Notes: generated from the letters alone by a model not told the origin. A stretch of DNA of 28,504 nt from OLB6 sp964493635 (GCA_964493635.1 CAZBOW010000027.1:1-28504); one strand, 5' to 3'. Counted from the stretch's first letter, positions 1-8,900 are shown. Made by a program: numbers and translations.

Positions 1-53
1 AGCAGTATGAGCACTACCGGGATCGGCTGCTCACGTTTAAGGAGAAGAAATAA
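1..53 (+). CDS. hsdS: Type I restriction specificity subunit, C-terminal end only (partial)
   Basis: The frame starting at base 3 reads QYEHYRDRLLTFKEKK and then TAA at 51-53. A tail of the form (Y)YRDxLLTF is the usual C-terminus of HsdS subunits, whose distal conserved helix ends this way. HsdS recognises the DNA target and holds HsdM and HsdR in the type I restriction-modification complex. Only 16 codons are visible, so the call rests on the tail motif plus the hsdR gene 84 bases downstream on the same strand. The target-recognition domains and hsdM must lie to the left of the window. A different protein ending in similar residues cannot be excluded. Confidence 0.72.
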   Translation, partial: QYEHYRDRLLTFKEKK

Positions 54-64
54 GCCGTTTAGGA

Positions 65-106
65 TTTACTCAATGTCCTGAGTAAAATTACTCAGTGTAT
101 TGAGTA
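65..106. promoter_or_regulatory. Two tandem palindromic operator-like sites upstream of hsdR
   Basis: Two copies of TACTCA-N6-TGAGTA lie at 67-84 and 89-106. The first extends to a perfect 8-base inverted repeat (TTTACTCA at 65-72, TGAGTAAA at 79-86). The second has TTACTCA at 88-94 facing TGAGTA at 101-106. The repeat-to-repeat distance is 22 bases, about two helical turns, so two dimeric repressors could bind on the same face. The element sits between the hsdS stop and the hsdR start and is followed by a T-rich stretch (TTTTG at 110-114) that could be part of a promoter. The sequences are seen directly; the operator role and the identity of the regulator are inferred. No regulator gene is visible in the window. 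Confidence 0.6.
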
Positions 107-137
107 GAGTTTTGTATCGGAGAATCAACGCAGCTAC

Positions 138-3100
138 ATGAGTGAACCACGGATACCATACCGCATTGAACCCATTGTTGTTACCGATGAAAGCACCGTG
201 GTTGCCGAGTTCGTGCCCGACCAGGCGCGGGAGGAGCAGTACCAAAGCGAAGGCGCCCTTGAGCGGGCGCTCATTGACCAGCTCAAGCAACAGGCGTACG
301 ATCATCTCCATATCACGGAAGAAGCCGACCTCATTGCCAATCTGCGTCGGCAGCTCGAAGCGGTGAACGACGTGCAGTTTTCAGATGCTGAATGGAAGCG
401 GTTCTACAATGAGAAGATTGCTAGCAGTAATGCGGGGATCATCGACAAGACGACCTTGATCCAGGAGGACCACGTTCAGCTCATGCAGCGGGACGACGGC
501 ACCTTCAAGAACATCCGGCTGATCGACAAGGAACGCATTCACAACAACCGCTTGCAGGTGATCAACCAGTACGAGGCCGAAGGCACACACTCAAACCGGT
601 ACGACGTGACCATTCTCGTTAACGGACTGCCACTGGTGCACATCGAACTCAAGCGGCGTGGTGTGGAAATCCGGGAAGCCTTCAACCAGATCGACCGCTA
701 CCAGCGGGAAAGCTTCTGGTCGGGAAGTGGACTGTTCGACTACGTGCAGCTATTCGTGATCAGCAACGGTACGCATACGAAGTACTACAGCAACACCGTA
801 CGAGGTGGTCACCTTGAAGAGGTTCGTCGCAAGAGCGGGAAACTGAAGTCCTCAAATAGCTTCGCCTTCACCAGCTGGTGGACCGATGCTTCCAACCGGG
901 CCATCACGGACCTGATGGGATTTACCAAGACGTTCTTCGCCAAGCATGCCCTGCTGAACATTCTTACGCGGTACTGCATCTTCGACGTCGATCAAAAGCT
1001 GCTCGTGATGCGACCCTACCAAATCGTTGCCGCCGAGCGGATCCTGCAGAGAATCGTCACGGCCATCAACCACAAGAAGGCCGGAACGCTCGACGCAGGA
1101 GGATACGTCTGGCACACGACCGGCTCCGGTAAGACGCTCACCAGCTTCAAAGCAGCCCAGTTGGCAACAGCACTTCCAGAGGTGGACAAGGTGCTGTTCG
1201 TGGTTGATCGCAAGGACCTGGACTACCAGACGATGCGGGAGTATGAGCGGTTCAAGAAAGGAGCTGCCAACTCCAACACGTCCACCGCTGTCCTGAAACA
1301 GCAGCTGGAAGATCCCGATGCCCGAATCATTGTTACAACCATCCAAAAGCTTAGCCGCTTCGTTGCCGGCAACAAGAAACACCCCATCTACCAGCAACGC
1401 GTGGTAGTCATCTTCGACGAGTGCCACCGAAGCCAGTTCGGCGATATGCACGAGGAGATCACAAAGAACTTCAAGAAGTACCACATCTTTGGCTTCACCG
1501 GCACTCCAATCTTTGCCGAGAACGCCCCCAACCACGGGGCGTTCAACCTGCGAACCACGGAACAGGCCTTCGGCGACAAGCTCCACACGTACACCATCGT
1601 GGACGCTATCGCCGACAAAAACGTCCTGCCGTTCAGGATCGACTACATCAACACGATCAAGGTGTCGGAGGCCGTCGGAAACGCCCAGGTGTCTGCCATC
1701 GATACCGAACGAGCGTTGCTTGCTCCGGAGCGTATCGAGCAAATCGTGGCGTACGTCCGCGAACACTTCGACCAGAAAACGCGTCGGTCCGCCACCTACA
1801 AGGTTGCCGAGCGGACACTGCGAGGATTCAATGCCTTGTTCGCTACCGCTTCCATCGATGCGGCAAAGCGGTACTACCAAGAGTTCCGGCGTCAGCAGGA
1901 GTCCTGTACCCAGGCTCAGCGCCTCAAGGTGGGCATCATCTACAGTTACGCCCCGAACGAAGATCCCGAAGCAGGAACACTGCCGGAAGAGTCTGTCGAA
2001 ACCGATGCACTGGATACCAGCTCACGCGACTTCCTCGAGGGAGCCATTGCCGACTACAACGCCATGTTCGGCACATCGTACGATACCTCGGCGGACAAGT
2101 TCGAGAACTACTACAAGGATCTGTCTCGTCGCCTCAAGGACCGCGAGCTGGACGTGGTCATTGTGGTTAACATGTTCCTTACCGGCTTCGATGCCACAAC
2201 GCTGAACACACTCTGGGTAGACAAGAACCTACAGTCGCACGGACTCATTCAGGCGTTCTCGCGCACAAACCGCATTCTGAACTCCGTGAAGACCTACGGG
2301 AACATCGTGTGTTTCCGGGACCTGGAGCAGCAGGTCAATGATGCACTGGCGCTCTTCGGCAATAAGGATGCAAAGGGTATTGTGCTGTTGAAGCCCTATG
2401 CTGAGTACTACAGCGAGTACGAAAAGCTGGTATCCGAGCTCCAAGCTACCTACGATCCGGGCGAGCGCATTGATGGAGAGGCAGACAAGAAGGCCTTCGT
2501 CCAGCTGTACGGAGCTATCCTGCGTCTGAAAAACATTCTCGTCTCCTTCGATGACTTTTCAGGGAACGAGATTCTCAGCCAGCGCGAGCAACAGGACTAC
2601 CAGAGTACGTACCTCGACATCTATGCCGAGATTCGCTCAACGCAGAAGTCGGACAGAGCCGATATTAACGACGACCTCATCTTTGAAATCGAGTTGATCA
2701 AGCAGGTCGAGATCAACGTGGATTACATCCTCATGCTCGTGCAGAGGTACGTAGCAAGCAAGGGCGCAGGTGACCACAAGGAGATCCGTGCTGCGATCGA
2801 CCGCGCCGTAGGAGCTAGCCCCTCGCTGCGCAACAAGAAAGACCTCATCGAAGAGTTCGTCGACCGCGTCAGCATCACCGACACGGAGCATCTTGACGAG
2901 GAATGGCAGCGGTTTATCCGCGAGCGGCGTGCCGCCGAGCTGGACCAAATCATCGCGGACCAACATCTGAAACCCGAGGAAACAAGGTCCTTCGTTGCAC
3001 GCGCGTTTCGCGATGGTGAGATCCCCATGACGGGTACAGCCATCACGCGGATCCTTCCTCCAGGAGGCCGGTTTGATCCCACAGCGCAGTACGCGGCCAA

Positions 3101-3161
3101 AAAGCAATCAGCCCTCGACAAACTGCAGGTATTCTTCGACCGGTTCTTTGGGCTGGGGTGA
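138..3161 (+). CDS. hsdR: Type I restriction enzyme, restriction/translocation subunit HsdR
   Basis: This 1007-residue protein is the motor and nuclease subunit of a type I restriction complex; it translocates DNA using ATP and cuts it at a distance from the recognition site. The N-terminal PD-(D/E)xK nuclease shows D156 (in NRYDVTI) and E170-L-K172. Helicase motifs follow: Walker A TGSGKT with K332, a DECH box at 427-430, GFTGTP soon after, and motif VI QAFSRTNR from Q705. The C-terminus (MTGTAITRILPP, then FFDRFFGLG) resembles the C-terminal domain of EcoR124-type HsdR proteins, and the length matches that family (about 1040). The ATG at 138 is the first in frame; GGAG at 119-122 is rather far upstream, so the start is likely but not proven. 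It follows hsdS after a leader with paired palindromes, so it may be controlled separately from hsdS. No active-site residue is missing, so it should be functional if hsdM is present. Confidence 0.97.
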   Translation: MSEPRIPYRIEPIVVTDESTVVAEFVPDQAREEQYQSEGALERALIDQLKQQAYDHLHITEEADLIANLRRQLEAVNDVQFSDAEWKRFYNEKIASSNAGIIDKTTLIQEDHVQLMQRDDGTFKNIRLIDKERIHNNRLQVINQYEAEGTHSNRYDVTILVNGLPLVHIELKRRGVEIREAFNQIDRYQRESFWSGSGLFDYVQLFVISNGTHTKYYSNTVRGGHLEEVRRKSGKLKSSNSFAFTSWWTDASNRAITDLMGFTKTFFAKHALLNILTRYCIFDVDQKLLVMRPYQIVAAERILQRIVTAINHKKAGTLDAGGYVWHTTGSGKTLTSFKAAQLATALPEVDKVLFVVDRKDLDYQTMREYERFKKGAANSNTSTAVLKQQLEDPDARIIVTTIQKLSRFVAGNKKHPIYQQRVVVIFDECHRSQFGDMHEEITKNFKKYHIFGFTGTPIFAENAPNHGAFNLRTTEQAFGDKLHTYTIVDAIADKNVLPFRIDYINTIKVSEAVGNAQVSAIDTERALLAPERIEQIVAYVREHFDQKTRRSATYKVAERTLRGFNALFATASIDAAKRYYQEFRRQQESCTQAQRLKVGIIYSYAPNEDPEAGTLPEESVETDALDTSSRDFLEGAIADYNAMFGTSYDTSADKFENYYKDLSRRLKDRELDVVIVVNMFLTGFDATTLNTLWVDKNLQSHGLIQAFSRTNRILNSVKTYGNIVCFRDLEQQVNDALALFGNKDAKGIVLLKPYAEYYSEYEKLVSELQATYDPGERIDGEADKKAFVQLYGAILRLKNILVSFDDFSGNEILSQREQQDYQSTYLDIYAEIRSTQKSDRADINDDLIFEIELIKQVEINVDYILMLVQRYVASKGAGDHKEIRAAIDRAVGASPSLRNKKDLIEEFVDRVSITDTEHLDEEWQRFIRERRAAELDQIIADQHLKPEETRSFVARAFRDGEIPMTGTAITRILPPGGRFDPTAQYAAKKQSALDKLQVFFDRFFGLG

Positions 3162-3182
3162 CGTGTCGTCCTGTTGTCATCC

Positions 3183-3202
3183 GCTACTCTCTGCTACCCT
3201 CT
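3183..3202. repeat. Two 10-base direct repeats across the hrpB stop codon
   Basis: GCTACTCTCT at 3183-3192 is followed directly by GCTACCCTCT at 3193-3202, with one mismatch. The hrpB stop (TAG on the minus strand, 3194-3196) lies inside the second unit. It sits in the short convergent gap between hsdR and hrpB. No clear stem-loop terminator is visible here. Confidence 0.6.
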
Positions 3203-5491
3203 GCTTAACGGATCTTCCGGCCAGTCATGCTTGGGGTACCGCCCGCGCATGTCCTTACGAACCTGCTGGTAGGACCCCTTCCAAAAGCCGGCGAGGTCCT
3301 GCGTGACCTGGATCGGTCGCTGAGCCGGCGAGAGCAGAACCACCGTGAGAGGTAGGCGGCCGTCGGCAATAGTGGGTGTGGTGTGCACGCCAAACATCCA
3401 TTGCAGGCGCACGGAAATGGTCGGTCGCTGCGGATCGCTGTAGTCGATGGGCACCGTTCGCCCGTTCGGTGTTGTGTAGTGTGAAGGGGCCAAGCGATCC
3501 AGGTGGTGCCGGTCCTGGGGGGAGAGGCAGGACTGGATCCAGCGATCGATCGGCACACGGCGGACGTCGCGGAGCGTCTTCATGCCGTGAAGGTAGGGGG
3601 CGAGCGACTCCGGGGTAAGAAGGTCCGTCCACGGTCGTAGCACATTCATGCGGTTCCGGGCATGCTCAAGGGCCGGCGTCCATGGAAGGTCGCGGTAGTC
3701 GCGCTCGGCCAGCGCCGAGGCAAGGGCATATGCCAGATGCTGCGCATCAAGATCCATCGCTGGTTTCTGCTGGAGCGTGAGTGCTCCCAAACGCTCGCAC
3801 TGCGCGGCGATGAGATGTTCTGTGCGATCATCCCAGCCGGCCTGGACTTCGTGGGTGATGTGGGATCCACACTGCCGGCGTATATCCTCGAGCGTCAGTG
3901 GGGCAGCCCGTGCAATCATCAATTCCGAACTGCCCATGACGTCGGCCACAGCAAGCCACGGATGCTGTGCCAGCGGGTCGTGGTCAGCAAGGCGTACGGT
4001 ACGGCCATTTCGCAGGAGGTAGCGTGTGCCGTCCTTACGCATTGCGATGCGATCCGGATAGGCCAGAGCCAGGCAGAAGCCAACAACAGTTGGCGATACG
4101 CCGGAACAATGAACTTCGGCTGTTGTTGCGCGTGGGGGTCGGTCCTCCAGCATCTGGCGGAGCCGACGCGCCACCGCACCATGACCGTGGTCGGTGGCGA
4201 CGATCTCCATGTGGGCTAACCGAGGATGGGTTCCCAGCAGGGCGATTCGGCGTCCGTGGTCGGTTAACCGACCATCTTGATCGCACGCTCCGAGAAGGTG
4301 CAGGAGGTCGAAGGCTTGCCGCAGTGCTGCCGCCGGCGGGGCGTCCAGCCATGGCACATCGTGGACCTCCACGCCGTAGGCTGTGATGGCAACCACAAGG
4401 GGTGCCAGGTCGGCACTCAGGATTTCGGGCATGCGGCGCTCTGGGTACTGGCGGTCCTCGTCTTCGGTCCAGAGTCGCACACACTGTCCCGGCCCCTGTC
4501 GCCCGGCACGTCCACGACGCTGGTCGGCAGCATCCCGCGAAACGGGCACCGTTGTAAGGCGTGTCATGCCCGAGCGTGCGTCGTAGCGGGGCACGCGGGC
4601 AAGGCCGGCATCGATGACAGTGCGCACACCATCGATGGTGACCGACGTCTCGGCAATGGACGTTGTCAAGATCACCCGCTGGCGAGCCCCCTTCCCTCGC
4701 GGCGCCAGAAGGCGATCCTGTTCCTCGGGCGGAAGATCGCCGTGCAAGACCTGGACGTCCACGTCCGCGTCCCGCAGTACGGCATGCAAGTGCTCATCGC
4801 AGCGTCGGATTTCCTTCATGCCCGGAAGAAATACCAGGATGTCTCCGTCAGGATCGGCCGCACGTACATCCATCACGGCCGCTCCCACAAGGGTTGGTAG
4901 GGGGCGATCGTCGCGGCGCTTCAGCCATGTGGTTTGCACCGGATACTGCCGCCCCTCACTGCGTACCTGCACAGCATCTAACATGATCCGCTCAAGAGGA
5001 AGTGAGGCCAGCGTCGCCGACATGATCACCAAGCGAAGGTCCGGTCGAAGCAGCTGTTGGGTGAGCAGCGCCAACCCCAAACCAATGTCGGCATGGAGTG
5101 ATCGTTCGTGGAACTCATCAAACAGGATGGCCGCGACGGAGGACAGTTCCGGATCGTCGATGAGCATGCGCGTGAGCACACCCTCGGTGATGACCTCGAT
5201 GCGGGTGGCCGCTCCAACGCGAGTCTCATTGCGAACGCGATAGCCCACGGTATGGCCAACCTCCTGGCCCAGTAGGCTAGCCATCCGGCGGGCGGCGGCC
5301 TTTGCGGCTACACGTCGCGGCTCCAGCACGAGGATGGTTCGATGGCCAACCCAAGGCTCGTGCAGCAGTGCCAATGGCACCACCGTGGTTTTTCCCGCTC
5401 CGGGTGGGGCCTCAAGCACAAGGGCTGCGTTTTCACGCAGCCCCTGGCAGATCGATTCGAGATGGTCGTCGATCGGAAGACGGTTACGCAT
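3194..5491 (-). CDS. hrpB: ATP-dependent DExH-box RNA helicase HrpB
   Basis: This 765-residue cytoplasmic protein is a DEAH/RHA-type helicase of the HrpB family, slightly shorter than the E. coli protein (about 810). Visible motifs in order are Walker A APPGAGKT with K34, DEFH at 125-128 (HrpB typically has F in this position), an SAT motif, HGDLPPEEQ, TSIAETSVTIDGV, and QRRGRAGR. The C-terminus has the family hallmark FWKGSYQQVRKDMRGRYPKH followed by WPEDP. The cellular substrate of HrpB is not well defined. The ATG at 5491 overlaps the gcvP stop by 8 bases, which suggests translational coupling to gcvP. The two functions have no obvious biochemical link. The gene ends 32 bases from the convergent hsdR. 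Confidence 0.95.
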   Translation of the reverse strand: MRNRLPIDDHLESICQGLRENAALVLEAPPGAGKTTVVPLALLHEPWVGHRTILVLEPRRVAAKAAARRMASLLGQEVGHTVGYRVRNETRVGAATRIEVITEGVLTRMLIDDPELSSVAAILFDEFHERSLHADIGLGLALLTQQLLRPDLRLVIMSATLASLPLERIMLDAVQVRSEGRQYPVQTTWLKRRDDRPLPTLVGAAVMDVRAADPDGDILVFLPGMKEIRRCDEHLHAVLRDADVDVQVLHGDLPPEEQDRLLAPRGKGARQRVILTTSIAETSVTIDGVRTVIDAGLARVPRYDARSGMTRLTTVPVSRDAADQRRGRAGRQGPGQCVRLWTEDEDRQYPERRMPEILSADLAPLVVAITAYGVEVHDVPWLDAPPAAALRQAFDLLHLLGACDQDGRLTDHGRRIALLGTHPRLAHMEIVATDHGHGAVARRLRQMLEDRPPRATTAEVHCSGVSPTVVGFCLALAYPDRIAMRKDGTRYLLRNGRTVRLADHDPLAQHPWLAVADVMGSSELMIARAAPLTLEDIRRQCGSHITHEVQAGWDDRTEHLIAAQCERLGALTLQQKPAMDLDAQHLAYALASALAERDYRDLPWTPALEHARNRMNVLRPWTDLLTPESLAPYLHGMKTLRDVRRVPIDRWIQSCLSPQDRHHLDRLAPSHYTTPNGRTVPIDYSDPQRPTISVRLQWMFGVHTTPTIADGRLPLTVVLLSPAQRPIQVTQDLAGFWKGSYQQVRKDMRGRYPKHDWPEDPLSRG

Positions 5492-8339
5492 ACTCTTCCA
5501 CCGACGGACACGTACAGATCAGTACGCGGTCGCCGTGGGCATTGTCAACGCGGCCCACCGTTGGCCAGAACTTGCGATCGCGCACCCATGGCAGGGGAAA
5601 CGCGGCCTGCTGACGAGTGTACGGACGCGTCCATTCATCGGCCGTGATCACGTGCTGGGTATGCGGGGCGTTCTTCAGCACGTTGTTGGTGGCATCCACA
5701 ACACCCGTGCAGACGTCCTCGAGTTCCTTACGGATGCTCAGCATCATGTCCACAAACCGATCCAGCTCGGCAACACTCTCGCTCTCCGTTGGCTCGATCA
5801 TGATCGTGCCGGGAACGGGGAAGCTCATCGTAGGAGCGTGGAAGCCGTAGTCCATCATGCGTTTAGCAACGTCTTCGGCCTCGATGCCACCGCGCTGCTT
5901 GAACTCCCGCAGATCGATGATAAACTCGTGGGCAGCCCGTCCCTGCTTACCAACGTAGAGCACCTTGTAGTGCTGCTCAAGTCGGGACTTCAGATAGTTG
6001 GCATTCAGGATGGCCAGCTTGGTAGCCTGCGTCAGGCCTGCCGATCCCATCATCCGGATGTAGGCATAGGAAATCGTCAGGATGCTGGCCGAACCCCATG
6101 GAGCTGCCGATACAGCCGACGTTCCGCCTTCCATCGGCGGGACCACAGAGTGACTAGGCAGGTAGGGGGCAAGCTCACTGGTAACACCGATCGGACCCAT
6201 GCCCGGGCCACCACCACCGTGCGGGATGCAGAACGTTTTGTGCAAGTTCAGGTGACACACATCGGCACCGATCGCACGCGGACTGGTAAGACCAACCTGC
6301 GCATTCATGTTGGCACCGTCCATGTAGACGCGTCCGCCGTACTCATGAATGATCGCACAGATCTCTTGGATGGTCTCCTCGAACACACCGTGCGTGGATG
6401 GATAGGTCACCATCAACGCGGCCAGGTTGTCCCGATGCTCTTCGGCCTTGGCGCGCAGGTCGTCCACATCCACATAGCCGTCGTCGGTGCTCTTGATCAC
6501 CACCACGCGCATGCCGGCCATGACGGCCGATGCGGGATTCGTTCCGTGGGCGCTGGCTGGGATGAGGGCCACATTGCGGTGGCCTTCACCGCGCGCGCGG
6601 TGGAAGGCGCGAATCGTTAGCAGACCGGCATACTCGCCCTGTGCACCGGCATTCGGTTGCAGGGACATGGCATCAAAGCCCGTGATCTCACACAGCCACG
6701 CTTCCAGCTCGCGGAACAGCTCCTGATATCCCTCGGCTTGATCGGTGGGAACAAAGGGATGCAAACCACCGAACTCTGGCCACGTGAGTGGCATCATCTC
6801 GGCCGTTGCGTTGAGTTTCATCGTGCAGGAGCCCAGGGCAATCATCGAGTGTGCCAAGGAGAGATCCTTGTTCTCGAGGCGCTTGAGATACCGCAGCATT
6901 TCATGCTCGCTGTGGTAGCTGTTGAACACAGGGTGGGTCAGGTAGGCCGAGGTCCGTCGGGCAGCTTCTGGTGCCGGAGAGTGCACTTCCCGAACACGGC
7001 GCTCGATCTCGTCCACACCGCAATCGGTACCGCTGCATGCGGAAACCAGCATCGCAACGTCGTGCGCGGTAGTTGTTTCATCGATCGATACACCAACATG
7101 ATGAGCGTCAATGTGGCGCAGGTTCATGCCCAGTTGGTATGCCGAGGCGTGCACCGCTTCAGCGTTGGCCACGGCGATGGTGAGCGTATCAAACCACGCA
7201 GTATTCACCGTGGCAATACCGCGCGTCTGCAGTGCAGCGGCCAGTACGCAGGTGAGTGTATGGATCCGTTCGCCGATGCCTCGCAACCCTTTCGGGCCGT
7301 GGTAGACGGCATACATCGCAGCAACATTGGCCAGGAGGGCCTGGGCCGTGCAGATGTTACTCGTAGCCTTATCGCGTCGGATATGCTGTTCGCGGGTCTG
7401 CAGGGCCATACGGTAGGCGGTGTTGCCCTGAGCATCCACGCTCACACCGATGATCCTACCAGGCATGATACGTTTAACCGATTCCTTCGCCGCCATAAAC
7501 GCCGCATGCGGGCCACCGTAGCCAAGGGGAACACCAAAGCGCTGGGCCGAGCCAATGGCAATGTCGGCACCCCACTCGCCGGGCGGCGTAAGCATCGTCA
7601 GTGCCATCAGGTCGGTTCCGGCACAGACCATCGCACCACTAGCGTGGGCCCGTGTGCAGAAGTCGGCGTAGTCACGCACATCACCGGAGCTCGACGGGTA
7701 CTGGATGTAGGCTCCAAAGATCGATCCCTCGGTAAAATCCACCGTTCGATAGTCGCCACGGACAATCGTAATGCCCAATGGCTCGGCACGTGTGTGCAAC
7801 ACATCCAGAGTTTGCGGAAAGACCTCGTCATCTACGAACAGGGTGGTAGCCCCCTTCATGGCGGCAGATCTCGAAGCATACATCACGTGCATGGCTTCGG
7901 CCGCGGCCGTGCCTTCATCCAGCAGCGAGGCATTGGCAATCTCCATCCCCGTCAGGTCGATGACCATGGTCTGATAGTTGAGCAGCGATTCCAGCCGGCC
8001 CTGAGCAATTTCGGCTTGGTACGGCGTGTATTGAGTGTACCAACCTGGATTTTCAATCAGATTGCGCAGAATCACCGGCGGTGTGTGGGTGTTGTAGTAT
8101 CCCATGCCGATGTAGGAGCGCAAAAGGTGATTCTTTGCTCCGAGGTTGCGCATCTGGCTGAGCAGTTCCACTTCTGTGAGCGGAGCCGGCAGGGTGAGCG
8201 GCTTCGACAGGCGAATCGAGGCAGGAACCGTCTGCTCGATCAATGCGTCTAGCGAGTCTGCGCCAACAGTGGCCAGCATGTGATCTACATCCGCGGGCGT
8301 TGCACTGTTGTGCCGGGCGTGAAATTCATCACGATACAT
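5484..8339 (-). CDS. gcvP: Glycine dehydrogenase (decarboxylating), P-protein of the glycine cleavage system
   Basis: The P-protein decarboxylates glycine using pyridoxal phosphate and passes the aminomethyl group to lipoylated H-protein. This is the single-chain form, 951 residues, close to E. coli GcvP (957). The PLP lysine is K701 in the motif LNLHKTF, followed by CIPHGGGGPGMGP. The start MYRDEFHARHN is preferred because there is no other in-frame ATG between it and the scaffold gap upstream, and the fold begins soon after (IGMGYYNTHTPPVILRN). There is no Shine-Dalgarno sequence; the leader is C-rich. The gcvT and gcvH partners are not in this window. hrpB follows with an 8-base overlap. 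The upstream metal-binding protein gene is on the same strand; the true spacing is about 64 bases once the gap artefact is removed. Confidence 0.98.
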   Translation of the reverse strand: MYRDEFHARHNSATPADVDHMLATVGADSLDALIEQTVPASIRLSKPLTLPAPLTEVELLSQMRNLGAKNHLLRSYIGMGYYNTHTPPVILRNLIENPGWYTQYTPYQAEIAQGRLESLLNYQTMVIDLTGMEIANASLLDEGTAAAEAMHVMYASRSAAMKGATTLFVDDEVFPQTLDVLHTRAEPLGITIVRGDYRTVDFTEGSIFGAYIQYPSSSGDVRDYADFCTRAHASGAMVCAGTDLMALTMLTPPGEWGADIAIGSAQRFGVPLGYGGPHAAFMAAKESVKRIMPGRIIGVSVDAQGNTAYRMALQTREQHIRRDKATSNICTAQALLANVAAMYAVYHGPKGLRGIGERIHTLTCVLAAALQTRGIATVNTAWFDTLTIAVANAEAVHASAYQLGMNLRHIDAHHVGVSIDETTTAHDVAMLVSACSGTDCGVDEIERRVREVHSPAPEAARRTSAYLTHPVFNSYHSEHEMLRYLKRLENKDLSLAHSMIALGSCTMKLNATAEMMPLTWPEFGGLHPFVPTDQAEGYQELFRELEAWLCEITGFDAMSLQPNAGAQGEYAGLLTIRAFHRARGEGHRNVALIPASAHGTNPASAVMAGMRVVVIKSTDDGYVDVDDLRAKAEEHRDNLAALMVTYPSTHGVFEETIQEICAIIHEYGGRVYMDGANMNAQVGLTSPRAIGADVCHLNLHKTFCIPHGGGGPGMGPIGVTSELAPYLPSHSVVPPMEGGTSAVSAAPWGSASILTISYAYIRMMGSAGLTQATKLAILNANYLKSRLEQHYKVLYVGKQGRAAHEFIIDLREFKQRGGIEAEDVAKRMMDYGFHAPTMSFPVPGTIMIEPTESESVAELDRFVDMMLSIRKELEDVCTGVVDATNNVLKNAPHTQHVITADEWTRPYTRQQAAFPLPWVRDRKFWPTVGRVDNAHGDRVLICTCPSVEEYA

Positions 8340-8388
8340 ACGGGTGGTGTGGGGGAGTGAGGGTGGGGGAATCAAACTCAGGAAAACA

Positions 8389-8412
8389 TGATTAGTCGTT
8401 CTGTTAGTCGTT
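8389..8412. repeat. Two 12-base tandem repeats beside the first scaffold gap
   Basis: TGATTAGTCGTT (8389-8400) and CTGTTAGTCGTT (8401-8412) are adjacent 12-base units sharing TTAGTCGTT. The last 21 bases (8392-8412) reappear exactly at 8513-8533 on the other side of the N run. Read on the minus strand, each unit holds AACGACTAA, so the metal-binding gene ends Asn-Asp-stop and meets a second in-frame Asn-Asp-stop 12 bases later. Confidence 0.7.
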
Positions 8413-8512
8413 NNNNNNNNNNNNNNNNNNNNNNNNNNNNNNNNNNNNNNNNNNNNNNNNNNNNNNNNNNNNNNNNNNNNNNNNNNNNNNNNNNNNNNNN
8501 NNNNNNNNNNNN
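8413..8512. other. Scaffold gap (100 N) flanked by a 21-base duplicate
   Basis: Exactly 100 Ns, a conventional placeholder length. The 21 bases on the left flank (8392-8412) equal the 21 bases on the right flank (8513-8533), which fits two contigs that overlap there. Unlike the other two gaps, this overlap lies wholly inside a 12-base tandem repeat, so the number of repeat units in the genome is uncertain. The gap lies between genes, so no protein is damaged. Confidence 0.85.
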
Positions 8513-8524
8513 TTAGTCGTTCTG

Positions 8525-8845
8525 TTAGTCGTTGTGTGCTCGATCGCGGTACTGGCAACAGGATGGCAGCTTGGCATAGGCCGCATCGTTGCCTTTTTTG
8601 TCCTCTACGTCGTACCCAGCAGCAAGGATGGCGTTGACGATCGACACCGAGTCAGCCACGGCATCATCGTAGGTGGCTGTAAACACCTTGGTATCCTTGT
8701 CCCACGTTGCGCTTTCGACGCCTTCAACACCTTCGGCGGCCCGGACAATCTTCTTTTTGCAGGAGTTACAGTTACCGGACACCGTCATGGTAATGGTGTG
8801 GTTGCCGGCCATCAGCAGGGCCGTGAACAGAAGTGCGAGATACAT
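8525..8845 (-). CDS. Small exported heavy-metal-associated (HMA-like) protein with CxxC
   Basis: The protein is 106 residues. It begins with a short hydrophobic segment (MYLALLFTALLMAG), probably a signal peptide, then a ferredoxin-like HMA domain with the metal-binding loop GNCNSCKKK and the pattern GVEGVESATWD, as in MerP, CopZ and Atx1 relatives. It probably binds a soft metal such as copper or mercury in the periplasm. A further CC pair near the C-terminus may add metal ligands. The start at 8845 is chosen over an upstream ATG at 8881 because AAGGAG lies 8 bases before it and the signal-like segment follows. It is transcribed divergently from an RND efflux pump, which makes a role in metal or stress handling plausible but unproven. 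The metal cannot be told from sequence. Confidence 0.85.
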   Translation of the reverse strand: MYLALLFTALLMAGNHTITMTVSGNCNSCKKKIVRAAEGVEGVESATWDKDTKVFTATYDDAVADSVSIVNAILAAGYDVEDKKGNDAAYAKLPSCCQYRDRAHND

Positions 8846-8882
8846 TGTTGCGACTCCTTCATTGGAGGATGAATCAGACACA

Positions 8883-8890
8883 CAAAGTTA
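8883..8890 (-). promoter_or_regulatory. Candidate -7 promoter element (TAACTTTG) for the HMA protein gene
   Basis: On the minus strand the octamer TAACTTTG fits the Bacteroidota -7 consensus TAnnTTTG. Transcription would start near 8878, giving a leader of about 33 bases that contains the AAGGAG ribosome site. No clear -33 TTTG partner is visible at the expected distance, so the call is tentative. Confidence 0.4.
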
Positions 8891-8900
8891 CAGTGTGCCG

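Noticed and set aside
852..1880. 342-codon minus-strand frame opposite hsdR
   Set aside because: It overlies the nuclease-helicase motifs of HsdR, has no recognisable fold and no upstream signals.
6657..8252. 531-codon plus-strand frame opposite gcvP
   Set aside because: No domain, no ribosome site, and the opposite strand encodes an unambiguous glycine dehydrogenase. The same applies to the 428-codon frame at 5334-6620.
8525..8881. Longer start for the HMA protein at 8881 (MSDSSSNEGVAT...)
   Set aside because: The added residues would hide the signal-like N-terminus, and the good AAGGAG site serves the internal ATG at 8845.
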